Shown here in pieces: positions 44,917-54,481 of a stretch of 64,000 nucleotides of DNA. This stretch comes from Paenalcaligenes niemegkensis (GTDB lineage: Bacteria > Pseudomonadota > Gammaproteobacteria > Burkholderiales > Burkholderiaceae_B). The stretch spans positions 1,674,001-1,738,000 of the forward strand of contig NZ_JAKGCT010000004.1 in NCBI RefSeq assembly GCF_022230885.1, in the 5' to 3' direction. Below the pieces are notes generated by a model, which saw only the letters and a list, made by a program, of their open reading frames with translations, did not search any database and was not told where the DNA came from. A program made the position numbers and the translations under genes. The first letter of the stretch is position 1. Each line of letters opens with the position of its first letter.

Positions 44917-45713
44917 GCCGATTCGTCCTCGTCGGTGGCAACAGGCTCAAACGTGTCGGGCGAAGCATCGGACGCGACAGACGGCGTATCGCTCGCATCG
45001 GGCTCGACATGGCTACTCAGCGGCTGGCCCCGGCGCACGATCGGTGGCGCAAAGCGTGAGCGCCTCGTACCTTCCAGCACATCCTCGGGCAATTCGCCGA
45101 ACTTCTCGATGGCGGCTCGCGCGGCGGCATTCTTCGCGGCGAAATCGTCGCGCTGCGTACCCGAGTAGCGGTATTGCTGCGCCAGACTGAACAGGCTTCG
45201 CAGTGCGTGCGCACCCTCATTGAGCCAGCGCTCCAGTGTGCGGCGATCGATCAGTGCTGTGTGATGCGCCAGGATAAGTTTGCGCGCGATCTCATCGTAA
45301 TCGGCCAGTAGATAGACGGCGGCAAACCCCAATTGGGCGTTAACGAAGAGCGGCAGCTTAACGGGCTGTACGTTCAGGTTCTCGCCAATGCTCAGCGCCG
45401 ATGGCACGTTGGTCAGGGCCTGATCGACCTGCTCGCCCAGGGTTTGAAGCGTGGTCTTGGTTTGCTCGAGCTTGTCTTCAATGCGCAGCATCCACCAGTC
45501 GGAATACGGATCGTCTTGCTCCGCGCCACGTTTGAGCTTGTTCATAATCGACACAAAACCGTTTAGGCCGACGATCGCCGGCTTACCTTCGGCAGGTGCA
45601 CGCCCGTGCCAGATGCGTGAGGCGTGGTGCGTGTGCAGCGTGAGCGACATGGCGCTGCGCAGAGACCCGAGGTTCAACTGCAAGGACTCGGAGGAATTTC
45701 GTTCGTTGGACAT
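44913..45713 (-). CDS. ICE protein, TIGR03761 (PFL_4669) family
   Basis: A 266-aa protein with LRSAMSLTLHTHHASRIWHG, the family hallmark, and FVNAQLGFAAVYLLADYDEI; the C-terminus is acidic and disordered. Function unknown but conserved in all ICEs of this kind. First gene of the ssb operon; its upstream region holds the palindrome at 45829-45852. Intact. Confidence 0.9.
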   Translation of the reverse strand: MSNERNSSESLQLNLGSLRSAMSLTLHTHHASRIWHGRAPAEGKPAIVGLNGFVSIMNKLKRGAEQDDPYSDWWMLRIEDKLEQTKTTLQTLGEQVDQALTNVPSALSIGENLNVQPVKLPLFVNAQLGFAAVYLLADYDEIARKLILAHHTALIDRRTLERWLNEGAHALRSLFSLAQQYRYSGTQRDDFAAKNAAARAAIEKFGELPEDVLEGTRRSRFAPPIVRRGQPLSSHVEPDASDTPSVASDASPDTFEPVATDEDESA

Positions 45714-45828
45714 AGTGACGACTCGTCGTGAATGGGTAAGGCACCATCATCGGCATGAGCCAGAAGGCAGTCAGTCAAGAAATGGATACGCGCTTATCCC
45801 AGTTTCGCCGTAGTCGCACTGGCCAGCG

Positions 45829-45852
45829 AATTATCCCCAGGGGATAGCTCCA
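45829..45852. promoter_or_regulatory. Palindromic site upstream of TIGR03761-DUF3158-ssb operon
   Basis: AATTATCCCCAGGGGATAGC plus CTCCA, containing the palindrome TATCCCC(A)GGGGATA, about 115 bases before the operon's start codon. The similarity with the site upstream of topB continues about 19 bases (ACGTCCA..GTGTTCC), 38 of 43 bases in all. Two such sites before two ICE operons suggest a shared regulator, possibly BisDC-like. Confidence 0.55.
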
Positions 45853-45942
45853 AGAACGTCCATGGTGTTCCGATCCTCAACACGCGATGGCTTTTCACAT
45901 GGAACGCAGGCCATGGCTGCTCCCCCACCCTACTGGCCGGAA

Positions 45943-47117
45943 TCAGTCCTTGCCCACCAATTCGCGCAATCGATTGAGATGTTCCATAGCGACTTCGGGC
46001 GGCACCACTTCGTGCGGCGTTGATTCAGTTGTAGGTGCTGTAGTGGGTGCCGGGCCTTTCGACTTTCCTGCCCAAGGCTTGAAGTCCCCACTGATCGCGC
46101 GTTGAATGATGCCAAACAGATAGCCGGCAGGATTACGCACCACCTGGTTATGGCAACGCGCCGCCCACTCGTCGAGCACCGCCTGGCGTAGGGACTCATC
46201 CACCTGGCGTAGCGCGACCAAGGTGCCCGCCTGCTGCCCTTGCTTTAATTGCCCAAAACGTTGGGGCAAGCGTAAGTTCTGTGCCCCGCGAACGGGCTCA
46301 GCCGTACGTACTTCTTTAATACTTACCTCACGTACTGTACGGCCCCGCTTCGGATTCGGAAGAGTGCCGTTTGACGCGGGTTTCACCCCTGGTTCGGATT
46401 CCGAAGACGGAGCTTCGACATTCCGAAGTAAGCCCGAGCCGCCTTCTTCGGATTCGTGGCGATCCCCTCCTGTGGATAACTCTTGGCTGGAGCGTCCTGC
46501 TGCAGGCGTTGCGCGAGCACGTACAAACGTGAGGGTAAAGTGCGTCCCTGCAACAAGGGGTCATCGGCAATTTCCTGCAACGTGTTCAGGCCGACGATCT
46601 GAACGGCCTTGGCCGAGTGGCTCAGAGACTGACTGACCAGCTCCAAATAGTCCGGATCAAGCTGCATGGCTTCAAACGGCGTCAACGGTTCGTCGTGCAG
46701 CACATAGAGATTGCCCAGAATACGACCCGTTTTGGGGTCGCGCCGACGGCGCACCAGACTGAGCCAGCGCGTCAGACGCAACAAGGTCAGTGCGCGCGCC
46801 ACGGTCTCATGCGAGGCCTGAGCCCCGCACGGCATCGAGGCGAGCCAGGGTCGCAATTGCTCATAGGTGGGAAACGCCGTGACGCCGTCATCATTGAGCA
46901 GCATCCGGAAGACTTGCCAGGCGTTGCGCTCCAGCGGTGTCAATCGTCTATCGAGAAAAAGCCGGCGCGGAACGCTCTCGTGCCGGTTACCGCTATAGAG
47001 AAACCCGTCACTCGTCGGGTTCTGTTCCTGCTCGGATGAAAGATCCGTCAGCGCACCGTCCAACAGGTTGGAAAGCAAGACGGGGCCATCGTGCCGACTC
47101 GCGTCATGGGCCGCCAC
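45943..47117 (-). CDS. STY4528-family pathogenicity-island replication protein (frameshifted here)
   Basis: One protein of about 391 aa in two frames: LLDGALTDLSSEQEQ, ESVPRRLFLDRRLTPLERNA, ALTLLRLTRWLSLVRRRRDP, then after the break HESEEGGSGLLRNVEAPSSE and QVDESLRQAVLDEWAARCHN ... NPAGYLFGIIQRAISG. The C run at 46464-46467 has four bases; a fifth (G on coding strand) joins SYPQEG to DRHESEEGG. The annotation as replication protein is by family only. As sequenced, a 4-base ATGA overlap makes the parts look like two genes; I think they are one. Confidence 0.85.
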
Positions 47118-47120
47118 GAT

Positions 47121-47681
47121 CTAACCCAACCCTTGGTCAACCCAGCCCTTGATTGCTGACCAGACCACGGATAGTGGCAGCGCCATGTCTTCGGCCAAGT
47201 CCATGGCGGCCTCCAACATGGCGGCGTCATCATCACGCGCAATGCTTCTGGCTTCCGCCAGCGCCCTCCACTGCTTCCAGAGCGCCGTATCCTGCTCTTC
47301 ATCCAGCACGGGGTGGCGCCCCTTGCGTTTGGGTAGTCCCAAGATGTCGCGCCGCAGCGCGACCTCCTGATGCGTCAAACCGTAGAAGCGACCGACCATT
47401 TCTGTGCTGGCACCAAGCCGGAGCATGCGATCCACGAAAGCGATCTCTTTTTCCGCGTCCTTGGCCTGTTGCAGCAACCGCTTGACCACCTCGCGATTGA
47501 TCGACACAGAGCACCACGACACGGAAGCATTCAGGAGCACGCTAATCAGTTCGGGACGCTTGAGCGCGTTAAGCTCTTCCTCACCGAACCCCATCGCCTT
47601 ACAGCGGCGCAGCTGTCCGTTGCGCAGATCGTACAGCGCCTGGGCAATAACGGCCTGATTCAAAGGGTGTGGTGTGGACAT
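47121..47681 (-). CDS. DUF2857 protein, BisC-like (FlhC-type) activator subunit
   Basis: A 186-aa protein with the DUF2857 pattern: NQAVIAQALYDLRNGQLRRC, VDRMLRLGASTEMVGRFYGL and LGLPKRKGRHP. In ICEclc the DUF2857 protein BisC and the ParB-like BisD together activate transfer genes in a bistable way; here the two genes are adjacent in the same order. The role is thus inferred from ICEclc. Intact. Confidence 0.85.
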   Translation of the reverse strand: MSTPHPLNQAVIAQALYDLRNGQLRRCKAMGFGEEELNALKRPELISVLLNASVSWCSVSINREVVKRLLQQAKDAEKEIAFVDRMLRLGASTEMVGRFYGLTHQEVALRRDILGLPKRKGRHPVLDEEQDTALWKQWRALAEARSIARDDDAAMLEAAMDLAEDMALPLSVVWSAIKGWVDQGLG

Positions 47682-47696
47682 GAAGATCCTCCTCTC

Positions 47697-49349
47697 TCAC
47701 GCACCGCGATGGGGTCTATCGAGGTCAAGCTCCACCAGGCGTCTTGCCAGGCGCAGCAAGCGAAATAACTTGACCAAGGCGGTATCGCTCAAACCGGGCG
47801 CCTGCTGGCCATTACCGTGTAGCAGCACCGGCAAGTCAGCAGCCAGGCGCTCACCGCCAGGCTCTGGCACAGCGATAGGCTGGCCGCTCAAGGCTCTCAA
47901 CAAACTCATGACAGCACGTGCGGCTGCCGGCAGGCTTTCCTGCCATTCGGTGCAACGGAACCCGATACCATCGGAGCTCGCCTGCACACAGTCAGCCACG
48001 CCCGCCTCGTCGGCGATTTCCCGCGCAAACTGTTCAATGTGGGTTCGCAGCCGATCGGGTGCGTCCAACCCCGGGTCGATGTACCAGACATCCGAGATCG
48101 GATACAACCCTCCGGCTTGCACAGGTATGGATTGCAGCACGTTCGCCGAGAATTCGGGCGGTATCGCATCCCCCAACTGGTCGGCCACCATGCGCTGAAT
48201 AGACTGCAGCCGTTCGGTCGTGGGGGCTGTCGAGATGATATGTTCTCGCAGACGCTCGGAGTCATCGATACCATCGGTGTTAGCGTCGTTAGCACCCGCG
48301 ATGGCTTCGCGAGGCGGCGAATCCACCGCAGATGGGCTGACAGGCGGCGCGCTGAGTGGCGCAGAGGCTGTGGGCGGTGTTTCAACCGTCGAGGAAGGCG
48401 CTGCCGTGGGTACGGATAACGTCGTAAGCGAACCTCCGGGTGTTGGCTCGCTCGCCAAGGCGCGCTGACGACTGTTTGAGTCATTCAGGTCCAGGCTCAA
48501 AACGTCATAGTCCACACCCAGCAGGTCAGACATTTGTCCAATCAGTTCATCCTGCACGCGTTGCCAGGAAAACTCCTCCACCTGCGTATCGAATTGGATC
48601 AGCACTTCCTGACAGAAACTCTCAAAATCCAGTGATACCCTTTTGCCTTGCGCATGGAGCTCCCAGATACGCTCACAGGACTTGCGCATAACGGCAAGCC
48701 GCTCGATCTGGTGACGACCCAGTCCAGCATAAAGCACGGTCGGGATAGCCGGCAGCAGATAGCGCACCGCATCGGACATGCGGCTGATGTGGGATTGCTG
48801 CACAGGATAACCGTCAGCGGCAAGGCGACGCGCAAGTTCGGATTGGTTCAGCGCTGCGTCACTTTCCTGTTCGTAGAACTCGCGCGCTTTTTCCACACCG
48901 AGCGCGCGCTCGATAAACGTCAGGCCACCGCGCAACTCGTTTTCGGCTAGGTGTCCCGTCAAGGCGATGATCTCGCCTCGCTCTGGCCAAGGCCGAAACA
49001 GGCAAGAAATGCGGAAAAAGCGTTCGTCCTTGGTTTCTGACCACAGTTCACGCAGAATGGCTAGCCGCGTGTTGCCACCATTGCGGATGATGTAGTGCTC
49101 TGCGCCTGGTCGCCGGGTAATAGCGGGGGATGCGTCCAGTCCACGTTCTCGAATAGACGCCTTGATTTCATCGTACGCGGAATTGCGCTTCATGCGCGGA
49201 TCGTGATCATAGGGACGCAACTGATCCAAGGTGACGACCATGGGGGTATCGGCGATCGGGTCGCTCAATGCAGAGGCAGAGGGGCTGCTGCGCTCAAAGC
49301 CCACGGCCAGCAACTTGGTTGCCATATCCTGGGAGGTTATGTCAGCCAT
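47697..49349 (-). CDS. parB: ParB-like protein, TIGR03764 (PFGI-1 ParB), BisD-like
   Basis: A 550-aa protein with an N-terminal ParB/Srx domain (VVTLDQLRPYDHDPRMKRNS, YIIRNGGNTRLAILRELW), a helix-turn-helix region (LNQSELARRLAADGYPVQQS), a Ser/Pro/Ala-rich linker and an ICE-specific C-terminus. It could serve partition of the excised circle or, as BisD does in ICEclc, activate transfer genes with the DUF2857 protein. Start at 49349 (MADITSQDMATKLL). It overlaps the Shi-like gene by 8 bases. Intact. Confidence 0.9.
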   Translation of the reverse strand: MADITSQDMATKLLAVGFERSSPSASALSDPIADTPMVVTLDQLRPYDHDPRMKRNSAYDEIKASIRERGLDASPAITRRPGAEHYIIRNGGNTRLAILRELWSETKDERFFRISCLFRPWPERGEIIALTGHLAENELRGGLTFIERALGVEKAREFYEQESDAALNQSELARRLAADGYPVQQSHISRMSDAVRYLLPAIPTVLYAGLGRHQIERLAVMRKSCERIWELHAQGKRVSLDFESFCQEVLIQFDTQVEEFSWQRVQDELIGQMSDLLGVDYDVLSLDLNDSNSRQRALASEPTPGGSLTTLSVPTAAPSSTVETPPTASAPLSAPPVSPSAVDSPPREAIAGANDANTDGIDDSERLREHIISTAPTTERLQSIQRMVADQLGDAIPPEFSANVLQSIPVQAGGLYPISDVWYIDPGLDAPDRLRTHIEQFAREIADEAGVADCVQASSDGIGFRCTEWQESLPAAARAVMSLLRALSGQPIAVPEPGGERLAADLPVLLHGNGQQAPGLSDTALVKLFRLLRLARRLVELDLDRPHRGA

Positions 49350-49602
49350 GGCCTGTCCCCCGATGAAGGTTTTCAAGGATTGGGCGGCCTTGCCGGTCTG
49401 CGCGCCGAATCTGGGCCTGCGCATTGAGACTGGCTCGATGGTCGCTTGCCGTCGTGCTGGTGTAGATGGGCGAGTATCCCGCCTTAGTGAACTTGAGATG
49501 GCCGCCTGATGTTCGCTTCACGTGCCAGCCTTCAGCAATGGCAAAATCAATCAGAGCGCGCAGCCGCTTATGGCCACGTGCCAACTCATGCGTGTTGGCC
49601 AT
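49342..49602 (-). CDS. Small Shi-like / HicA-like protein
   Basis: An 86-aa basic protein: MANTHELARGHKRLRALIDF, then AEGWHVKRTSGGHLKFTKAG, a fold like HicA double-strand RNA-binding toxins (R-T-S-G-G-H-x-K-F). It lies between parA and parB, overlapping both. In ICEclc the gene in this place, shi, works with parA to slow growth of transfer-competent cells; the equivalence is inferred from position and size. Intact. Confidence 0.7.
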   Translation of the reverse strand: MANTHELARGHKRLRALIDFAIAEGWHVKRTSGGHLKFTKAGYSPIYTSTTASDHRASLNAQAQIRRADRQGRPILENLHRGTGHG

Positions 49603-50464
49603 GGCGTGCGCTCCCTGGTTGATGCGGGTGCTGCGGGCGGCCCGAGACGCGGGCCAAAGGCTCTTTCCACAACGGAAAAAGTTCAATGGCAAGCGATCGC
49701 ATGGTTTCGAGTGCGGCGGGTGCCACGCGACCTGTCGGCTGTCGGTATTCGATGCGATGCACGGGCAGGCCCCGTGTCGCGGCGCGGGGATAGGCTTCGA
49801 TGGCAGGCACGTCCGTGTCCAGCACACGAAGGCCAACTTGTCCCTGGAATAAATCGCGAAGCGCCTGCTGGATCAGCCGGGCGTTTGACGACACAGGATG
49901 TACCCGGTTGATGAGCAGCTGCAAAGGCGGCGGCTCGATGCCCAGGTGCCGATACGGCGCGATATCCTCAATCAACTGCATGGTCCCGCGCCGTAATTCG
50001 CGTGCAGCCAGAATTTCGGGGGTAACCGGCGACAGCGCCACGTCGGAAGCGAGCACTGCCATCTCCAGCATTACACTGCGCGCGCCCTGCGTATCGATGA
50101 GCACCAGGTCATAGAGCGGCGCCAGTACCGGTAATAGGTGGCGCAGCCGTAGGCGTCCATCGGCCGCATGCAGCAGTAGTGTGTTCAGTTCGCCCCGGTC
50201 ATCGTTGGACACCACCAAGTCCAGGCCTGCAATGACGGTGCGAGACACCAACTGCTCGATACGCTGCTCGTTGAAGGCGAGCAGCTCGTAGGTGCCACCG
50301 GCTGCACGATGTGCCAGCTCGTAATAAGACGACAGCGTGGGCTGGATGTCAAAATCAAGCAGCAGCACGCGCAAGCCCGCATCAGCGACGAACCCGCCCA
50401 GGTTGGCGGCGGTGGTTGTCTTTCCCACGCCGCCTTTGGTAGAAATGATGGATACAACCTGCAT
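49586..50464 (-). CDS. parA: ParA-family ATPase of the ICE
   Basis: A 292-aa ParA/Soj-type ATPase. Deviant Walker A STKGGVGKTTTAANLGGFVA at the N-terminus, Walker A' VLLLDFDIQPTLSSYY, Walker B LVLIDTQGARS. It contributes to partition of the excised ICE and, in ICEclc, to growth arrest of the transferring cell subset together with Shi. Downstream of alpA, in one likely operon. Intact. Confidence 0.92.
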   Translation of the reverse strand: MQVVSIISTKGGVGKTTTAANLGGFVADAGLRVLLLDFDIQPTLSSYYELAHRAAGGTYELLAFNEQRIEQLVSRTVIAGLDLVVSNDDRGELNTLLLHAADGRLRLRHLLPVLAPLYDLVLIDTQGARSVMLEMAVLASDVALSPVTPEILAARELRRGTMQLIEDIAPYRHLGIEPPPLQLLINRVHPVSSNARLIQQALRDLFQGQVGLRVLDTDVPAIEAYPRAATRGLPVHRIEYRQPTGRVAPAALETMRSLAIELFPLWKEPLARVSGRPQHPHQPGSARHGQHA

Positions 50465-50504
50465 GGCGCTCTCCGTGTGGGTGTGAAAATGTGAGGGAGA
50501 GCGG

Positions 50505-50717
50505 TTACGCCCGGTTATCGAGGCGTTCAGTGATCCACTGGTCTATCTCAACTGAATCCCAGCCGACCGCGCGCACCCCGAGGCGCAAGGCCTTCGGAAA
50601 CTGGCCTTTCTTCATCAGGTTGTAGATATGGGCGCGCTTAAAGCCCGTTTTGGCTTCAACTTCTTCGCGCCGTAAAATGCGGCGTTCGCCCGGGGGCAAG
50701 GCTGGTGTCTGCGACAT
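50505..50717 (-). CDS. alpA: AlpA-like helix-turn-helix regulator
   Basis: A 70-aa AlpA/excisionase-type winged-helix protein: RRILRREEVEAKTGFKRAHI, YNLMKKGQFPKALRLGVRAV, GWDSVEIDQWI. First gene of the parA-shi-parB-bisC block, whose promoter is a main switch in ICEclc. The ATG at 50717 fits the family; the frame extends upstream to 50768. The gene's promoter must lie in 50718-50834. Confidence 0.88.
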   Translation of the reverse strand: MSQTPALPPGERRILRREEVEAKTGFKRAHIYNLMKKGQFPKALRLGVRAVGWDSVEIDQWITERLDNRA

Positions 50718-50834
50718 AGGGTCACTCCTTAACGCTTGGTAGCGCTTGTTGGCGTAACCTCTATTCAATCGAAACGGGTGTGGAAGTACATTGCAAATGC
50801 AGTTTCGGAGACTGCAGATACAAGCTGGCAGCGC

Positions 50835-51581
50835 TCAGCTGTTTGCGCTACGCAGCCTGCGTTTTGCGCTGGCAAACTTGCCGTTCAAGGTTCGTTCCGT
50901 GATGCCCATGACACTCTGGTAATGCGCCACCAGGGCGCTCACGACGGCTTCCTGAGTCCTGAAACTGGAGTAGGCCTTGCCCGCGGGTGACGTCCCCAGC
51001 ATCAGCGTCAGCATTCCACCGATGATGTTCAGGTACGTTGTTTCAGCCCTGTCGGAAATGTTACCTTGACTACAGGCTGAGATCACCACCGATTGCTTAA
51101 GAAAGCTTTCATGCTGTTCCCGAAGCGCGTGCATCTGGCGGCGGCATTGCTCAAGCTCGGCTTTCATGGCCTGTCGCTCGATCAGCATGGCCTGGCCCGC
51201 CTCCAACGTGATGAAGGGATGCGCAATGCGCTCGCTGCGACTGAAAAGAAACCTAGGGCGATGCTCTGGGTAATGAGTGCGCATCCAACGCTTCAAATCG
51301 ATATGACGAATAGTCAGCTCGGTCGAATCAAACAACGATTCATCATTTAACGTGACGCCGTTATGTCCATAAGGCAATTCCAGGTGGATGACGGCATCGT
51401 AGATACGATCCATACATAATAGAAGGTCGTCCCACCGGGGATAGTCGAGAGTTCGCGGTAAATTTCTTGGCGACGAGATGGCAGACAGAATTTCCTGCTC
51501 GTATCGCAATAGACCAGCCCAGCGAATGGCTGCTTCGATGGGACGATAGAAAACCATGGATGTTGAGGGATTCTCATGCAT
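50835..51581 (-). CDS. Conserved ICE protein of unknown function next to alpA
   Basis: A 248-aa protein beginning MHENPSTSMVFYRPIEAAIR, with a helical centre that may form a coiled coil (ERQAMKAELEQCRRQMHALR) and a C-terminus GITERTLNGKFASAKRRLRS. The N-terminal RPIEAAIRWAGLLRYEQEIL is repeated across many proteobacterial islands. I do not know its function. It lies between the alpA block and the integrase, so a role in excision or its control is possible. Intact. Confidence 0.75.
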   Translation of the reverse strand: MHENPSTSMVFYRPIEAAIRWAGLLRYEQEILSAISSPRNLPRTLDYPRWDDLLLCMDRIYDAVIHLELPYGHNGVTLNDESLFDSTELTIRHIDLKRWMRTHYPEHRPRFLFSRSERIAHPFITLEAGQAMLIERQAMKAELEQCRRQMHALREQHESFLKQSVVISACSQGNISDRAETTYLNIIGGMLTLMLGTSPAGKAYSSFRTQEAVVSALVAHYQSVMGITERTLNGKFASAKRRLRSANS

Positions 51582-52288
51582 GTCTCCGTCTCCTTGTGGG
51601 AGTGCTACATCACCGACTCTTCTGCTGTACGAGCGCCTTTGTAAAAGCCTTGAGAACTGACATCAGGTCCGCCGATCGCCGGTAGCGATCACGCGCTTGA
51701 TGTGCGAAAATTCAATGGTTCTGATCGGCCACCTCACAAGCTCCAGCGTTAACCCGTTACTCGTACATACCGGCAAGCGTCATGGTTTTTACCTGCCCCT
51801 ACAAGTCTCAATAGGTCTTAGGCGTTCTACCGACGGTCTAAGCAGACGGCATCATTGGCACATATTTTTCGCCATGCCAAGGAACACTAGGGGAAGCGCC
51901 GGTCGCCTAAGACCCATCCGGAATCCTGAGAGACCAATATTGCAACTAGGATTCTGTTCCGGCGATCTGAATACTCCTAGTTAGCCGCGTCGTACTTCAA
52001 GTAGCAGGTTGTAGGCGGCGGACCGGATATCGGTCGAATTGAATAACAATCAGTGAAAGAAGCGCGCACGCGGATGTCTAGGGTGCTGACGTACGAACCG
52101 CGTCAGTTCGGCTTAGATGCGCCGGCTATGGCGCAATGCGGCTGAGCGCCAGGACTCGTCACGCTGGAGTCCTAGCGCGTGCAGGAGCAAGACGTGGCCA
52201 ATAAAAGTGGCCCAAACCACGATGACCTCAGCTTAATTATTTAATGCCGCCAAGGCCATCTGTGTCCTATCAATGTGGCCTCATACCA
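51582..52288. other. Gene-free region between the 50835 gene and the integrase 3' end
   Basis: About 700 bases with only short frames (for example 51697-51984 plus) that lack a ribosome site and family features. I see no clear repeat or hairpin. It may be decayed cargo. An excisionase gene, if present, is not recognisable here. Confidence 0.5.
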
Positions 52289-54168
52289 TCATCTCGACCG
52301 CTGTGGCGTTCTCCATTTGCGATAGCGTCGTGAAGGGTGAAACGGGCCATTGCATGGCCTCGAGCGTGTCACGCACCAAGCCAACGAGATAATCCAGGTT
52401 ACGCACGGTGATGGCCTCAATTGGCGAACGGCCCCCAGCGACTCATGCGCCTCTGTTAATACGTGGTAAATCTGCCAAGCGTCGATGTCGGGTGGGGTTG
52501 AGGCGAGCACACTTTGGACCAGCCGCCGCTTGAGTGGGTCCAACTGCCAATCGGGTACGCGCAAGCCACGATGGCCCATACTAAGCGCGAGCAGATTGCG
52601 CGCCTGGATTTCATAACTGATCCAACGCCTGGACTTACCCACTAACGTCGCGTAGTCAACAACACGCAGGTGGTGGGCTGCCTCGAACAGATCGAGCAGC
52701 TTCATTCGTTCGCGCTGCAGAGGTGACGGCTGAGGTTTGGCATAGTCCGGCACCTCCACTGCGGGCAAACGCTGGGCTGACTCCGGCACGATAGGCATAT
52801 CGGGTGTTGCTGGGGCCACGATGAGCGTTGGCGTATTCGGATTGATGATGGGAGGATGCGTCACGGCCTGGCCGGCAATGGTGGGCAAGCCTTGCAGCGT
52901 AATGGTCAGGTGCATGCTGGCCGCCTGGACGTGGTTCTGCTCGAATAGATCAAGTCGATCGGCCCAGTCCTGCATCATGACACGCCGTTGTTCTACGTAC
53001 TCGGCGTGATTATAGGTGGCACTGATCCTATCCGGGTCGGCATGCGAGAGCTGAGCATCGACCCATTTCTTGAGGTATCCCAGCTCGTTGAGTGCCGTGG
53101 AGATCGTTGCGCGAATGCCATGCCCAGTCAGTCGGTCCTCGTACCCCATGCGCTTGAGTGCGTGGTTCAGCGTGTTTTCGCTCACTGGCCTGAGTAGGGA
53201 TCTCGCCCCTGGCAACAGGTACACCTGAGCGGGTTTGAACTGCGCCAGCAGGTAACGAACGATTTCCTGGGCCTGCACGGACAGCGGGACGATATAAGGC
53301 GGAATGTCGGACATCCGCTTGCGTTTCTTTTTCGTGAGCATCTTACGCTGCTTCAGACGCACCACAGGGATGATCCAGAGACCTCTGTCCAGATCGAACT
53401 GATCGGGTGTGGCAAATCGTAATTCTCCCGTGCGCACCCCAGTCAGCATCAGCAGCCGCAAACCCAGTTGAGTCGTGAGCCGACCCCGGTACTTGCGCAG
53501 CGTTTGCAGCATAACTGGCAGCTCGGCCATGCGCAGGAAGGGGTTGTGGTCGACCGGGGGCAACGGCAACGCCACCACATCCAGATCAGCGGCCGGATTT
53601 TCCTTTATCCCCGTAACGACCACCTTGATGTAGGAAAAAAGCTGATTCAGCCACGTGCGCAATTTCTCGGCCACCGACAGTGAACCGCGCGCCTCGACCT
53701 TGCCGATGATATCCAACAGGTGAGCCTGTGTGATCTCATGGACGGTCAGATTGCCCAGCGCATGAAAAACGTTCGCCTTGAATACCCGTTGAATCTGTTC
53801 ATAGCTGCCTTGGCGGCACTCATCGAGCGAAAGCTGACGATGAGCGAGCCACTTTTATAGACCGCCATAAACGTATCGGCATCGGCCAAGACGATCGCTT
53901 GGCGCTTTCTTTTACGCTCGTTACGAGGATTAATGCCCTTGGCCAACAAGGCCCTGGCCTCGTCGCGCAAGTCTCTGGCCTCGCGCAGCGACACCTCGGG
54001 GTAGGTCCCCAGGGAAAAGCGCTCGCGCTTGCCGACATAGTAGTAACGAAAGTGCCACGCTTTTCGCCCCTGAACGGGAACAAAGAGATACAGACCATCG
54101 AAATCCGCAATGCTGCGGTCTTTACCCGTCGCCGTAGCTTTACGGACAGTCAGATCGGACAGAGCCAT
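52284..54168 (-). CDS. int: ICE tyrosine integrase, P4/PFGI-1 type (two frameshifts here)
   Basis: A site-specific recombinase of about 629 aa. N-terminal DUF4102-like domain MALSDLTVRKATATGKDRSI...GRKAWHFRYY; catalytic residues: R in LTGVRTGELRFA, H-x-x-R in LTGHGIRATISTAL, H in LSHADPDRISATYNH with the tyrosine nucleophile in TYNHAEY. Two breaks: the T run at 53853-53856 (four, needs five) joins ...FMAVYKKWLAHRQLSLDE... to DIIGKVEARGSL; the C run at 52432-52436 (five, needs six) restores GGRSPIEAITVRNLDYLVGL... to a stop at about 52284. Both look like sequence errors. The gene points away from the tRNA it uses as target. Confidence 0.9.
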
Positions 54169-54407
54169 GGTGCCAACTCCTGAAGCGGGGAAGTTGGACT
54201 TATGCTGATCTCACCTGATGTTTGCGCCCATCAACAATCCGGCACCGGGTACATCCGTATAGATGTACCCAATAATGTACCCATTCAGAGGCGCTTTAGG
54301 GAGCTTTCCCTGGATGTCAGTGGAACATCCAATGCGAAAGAACTTCCTAACAATCAACGACTTATAGAACTTGAGAGCCGTTGGTGGAACACCCTGGAAA
54401 GTTGACG
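54169..54407. other. Integrase promoter region and ICE end (attachment site)
   Basis: The 240 bases between the integrase start and the tRNA-Gly 3' end hold the Pint promoter and the ICE end. The recombination core is expected within the last bases of the tRNA (54408-54430). The other copy lies outside the window, so its extent cannot be set here. Confidence 0.6.
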
Positions 54408-54481
54408 TGGAGCGGGTGATGGGAATCGAACCCACGCTATTTGCTTGGGAAGCAAAAGTTCTACCATTGAACTACACCCGC
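54408..54481 (-). tRNA. tRNA-Gly (CCC anticodon), ICE target
   Basis: On the minus strand GCGGGTG pairs with CACCCGC (7-bp acceptor stem), D arm GTTC-AATGGTA-GAAC, anticodon arm TTTGC-TTCCCAA-GCAAA with anticodon CCC, T arm containing TTCGATT, discriminator T and encoded CCA (TGG on the plus strand, 54408-54410). All stems form. Its 3' end abuts the integrase region, so it is the integration site; integration leaves the tRNA whole. Confidence 0.93.

Noticed and set aside
43844..45852. The inverted repeat pair as ends of an insertion sequence
   Set aside because: The enclosed genes (ssb, DUF3158, TIGR03761) are backbone ICE genes without a transposase, and no target duplication is seen.
45943..47117. 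Two separate genes with ATGA coupling (45943-46386 and 46383-47117)
   Set aside because: A corrected run gives one continuous STY4528-like protein, and the apparent C-terminus of the first frame has no family similarity.
51697..51984. Plus-strand 95-aa frame near the integrase, as a possible excisionase
   Set aside because: No helix-turn-helix pattern and no ribosome site.
52284..54168. Integrase as a natural pseudogene or as a programmed frameshift
   Set aside because: Both breaks fit the same homopolymer loss seen in unrelated genes including trmB; no slippery heptamer with a downstream structure was evident.
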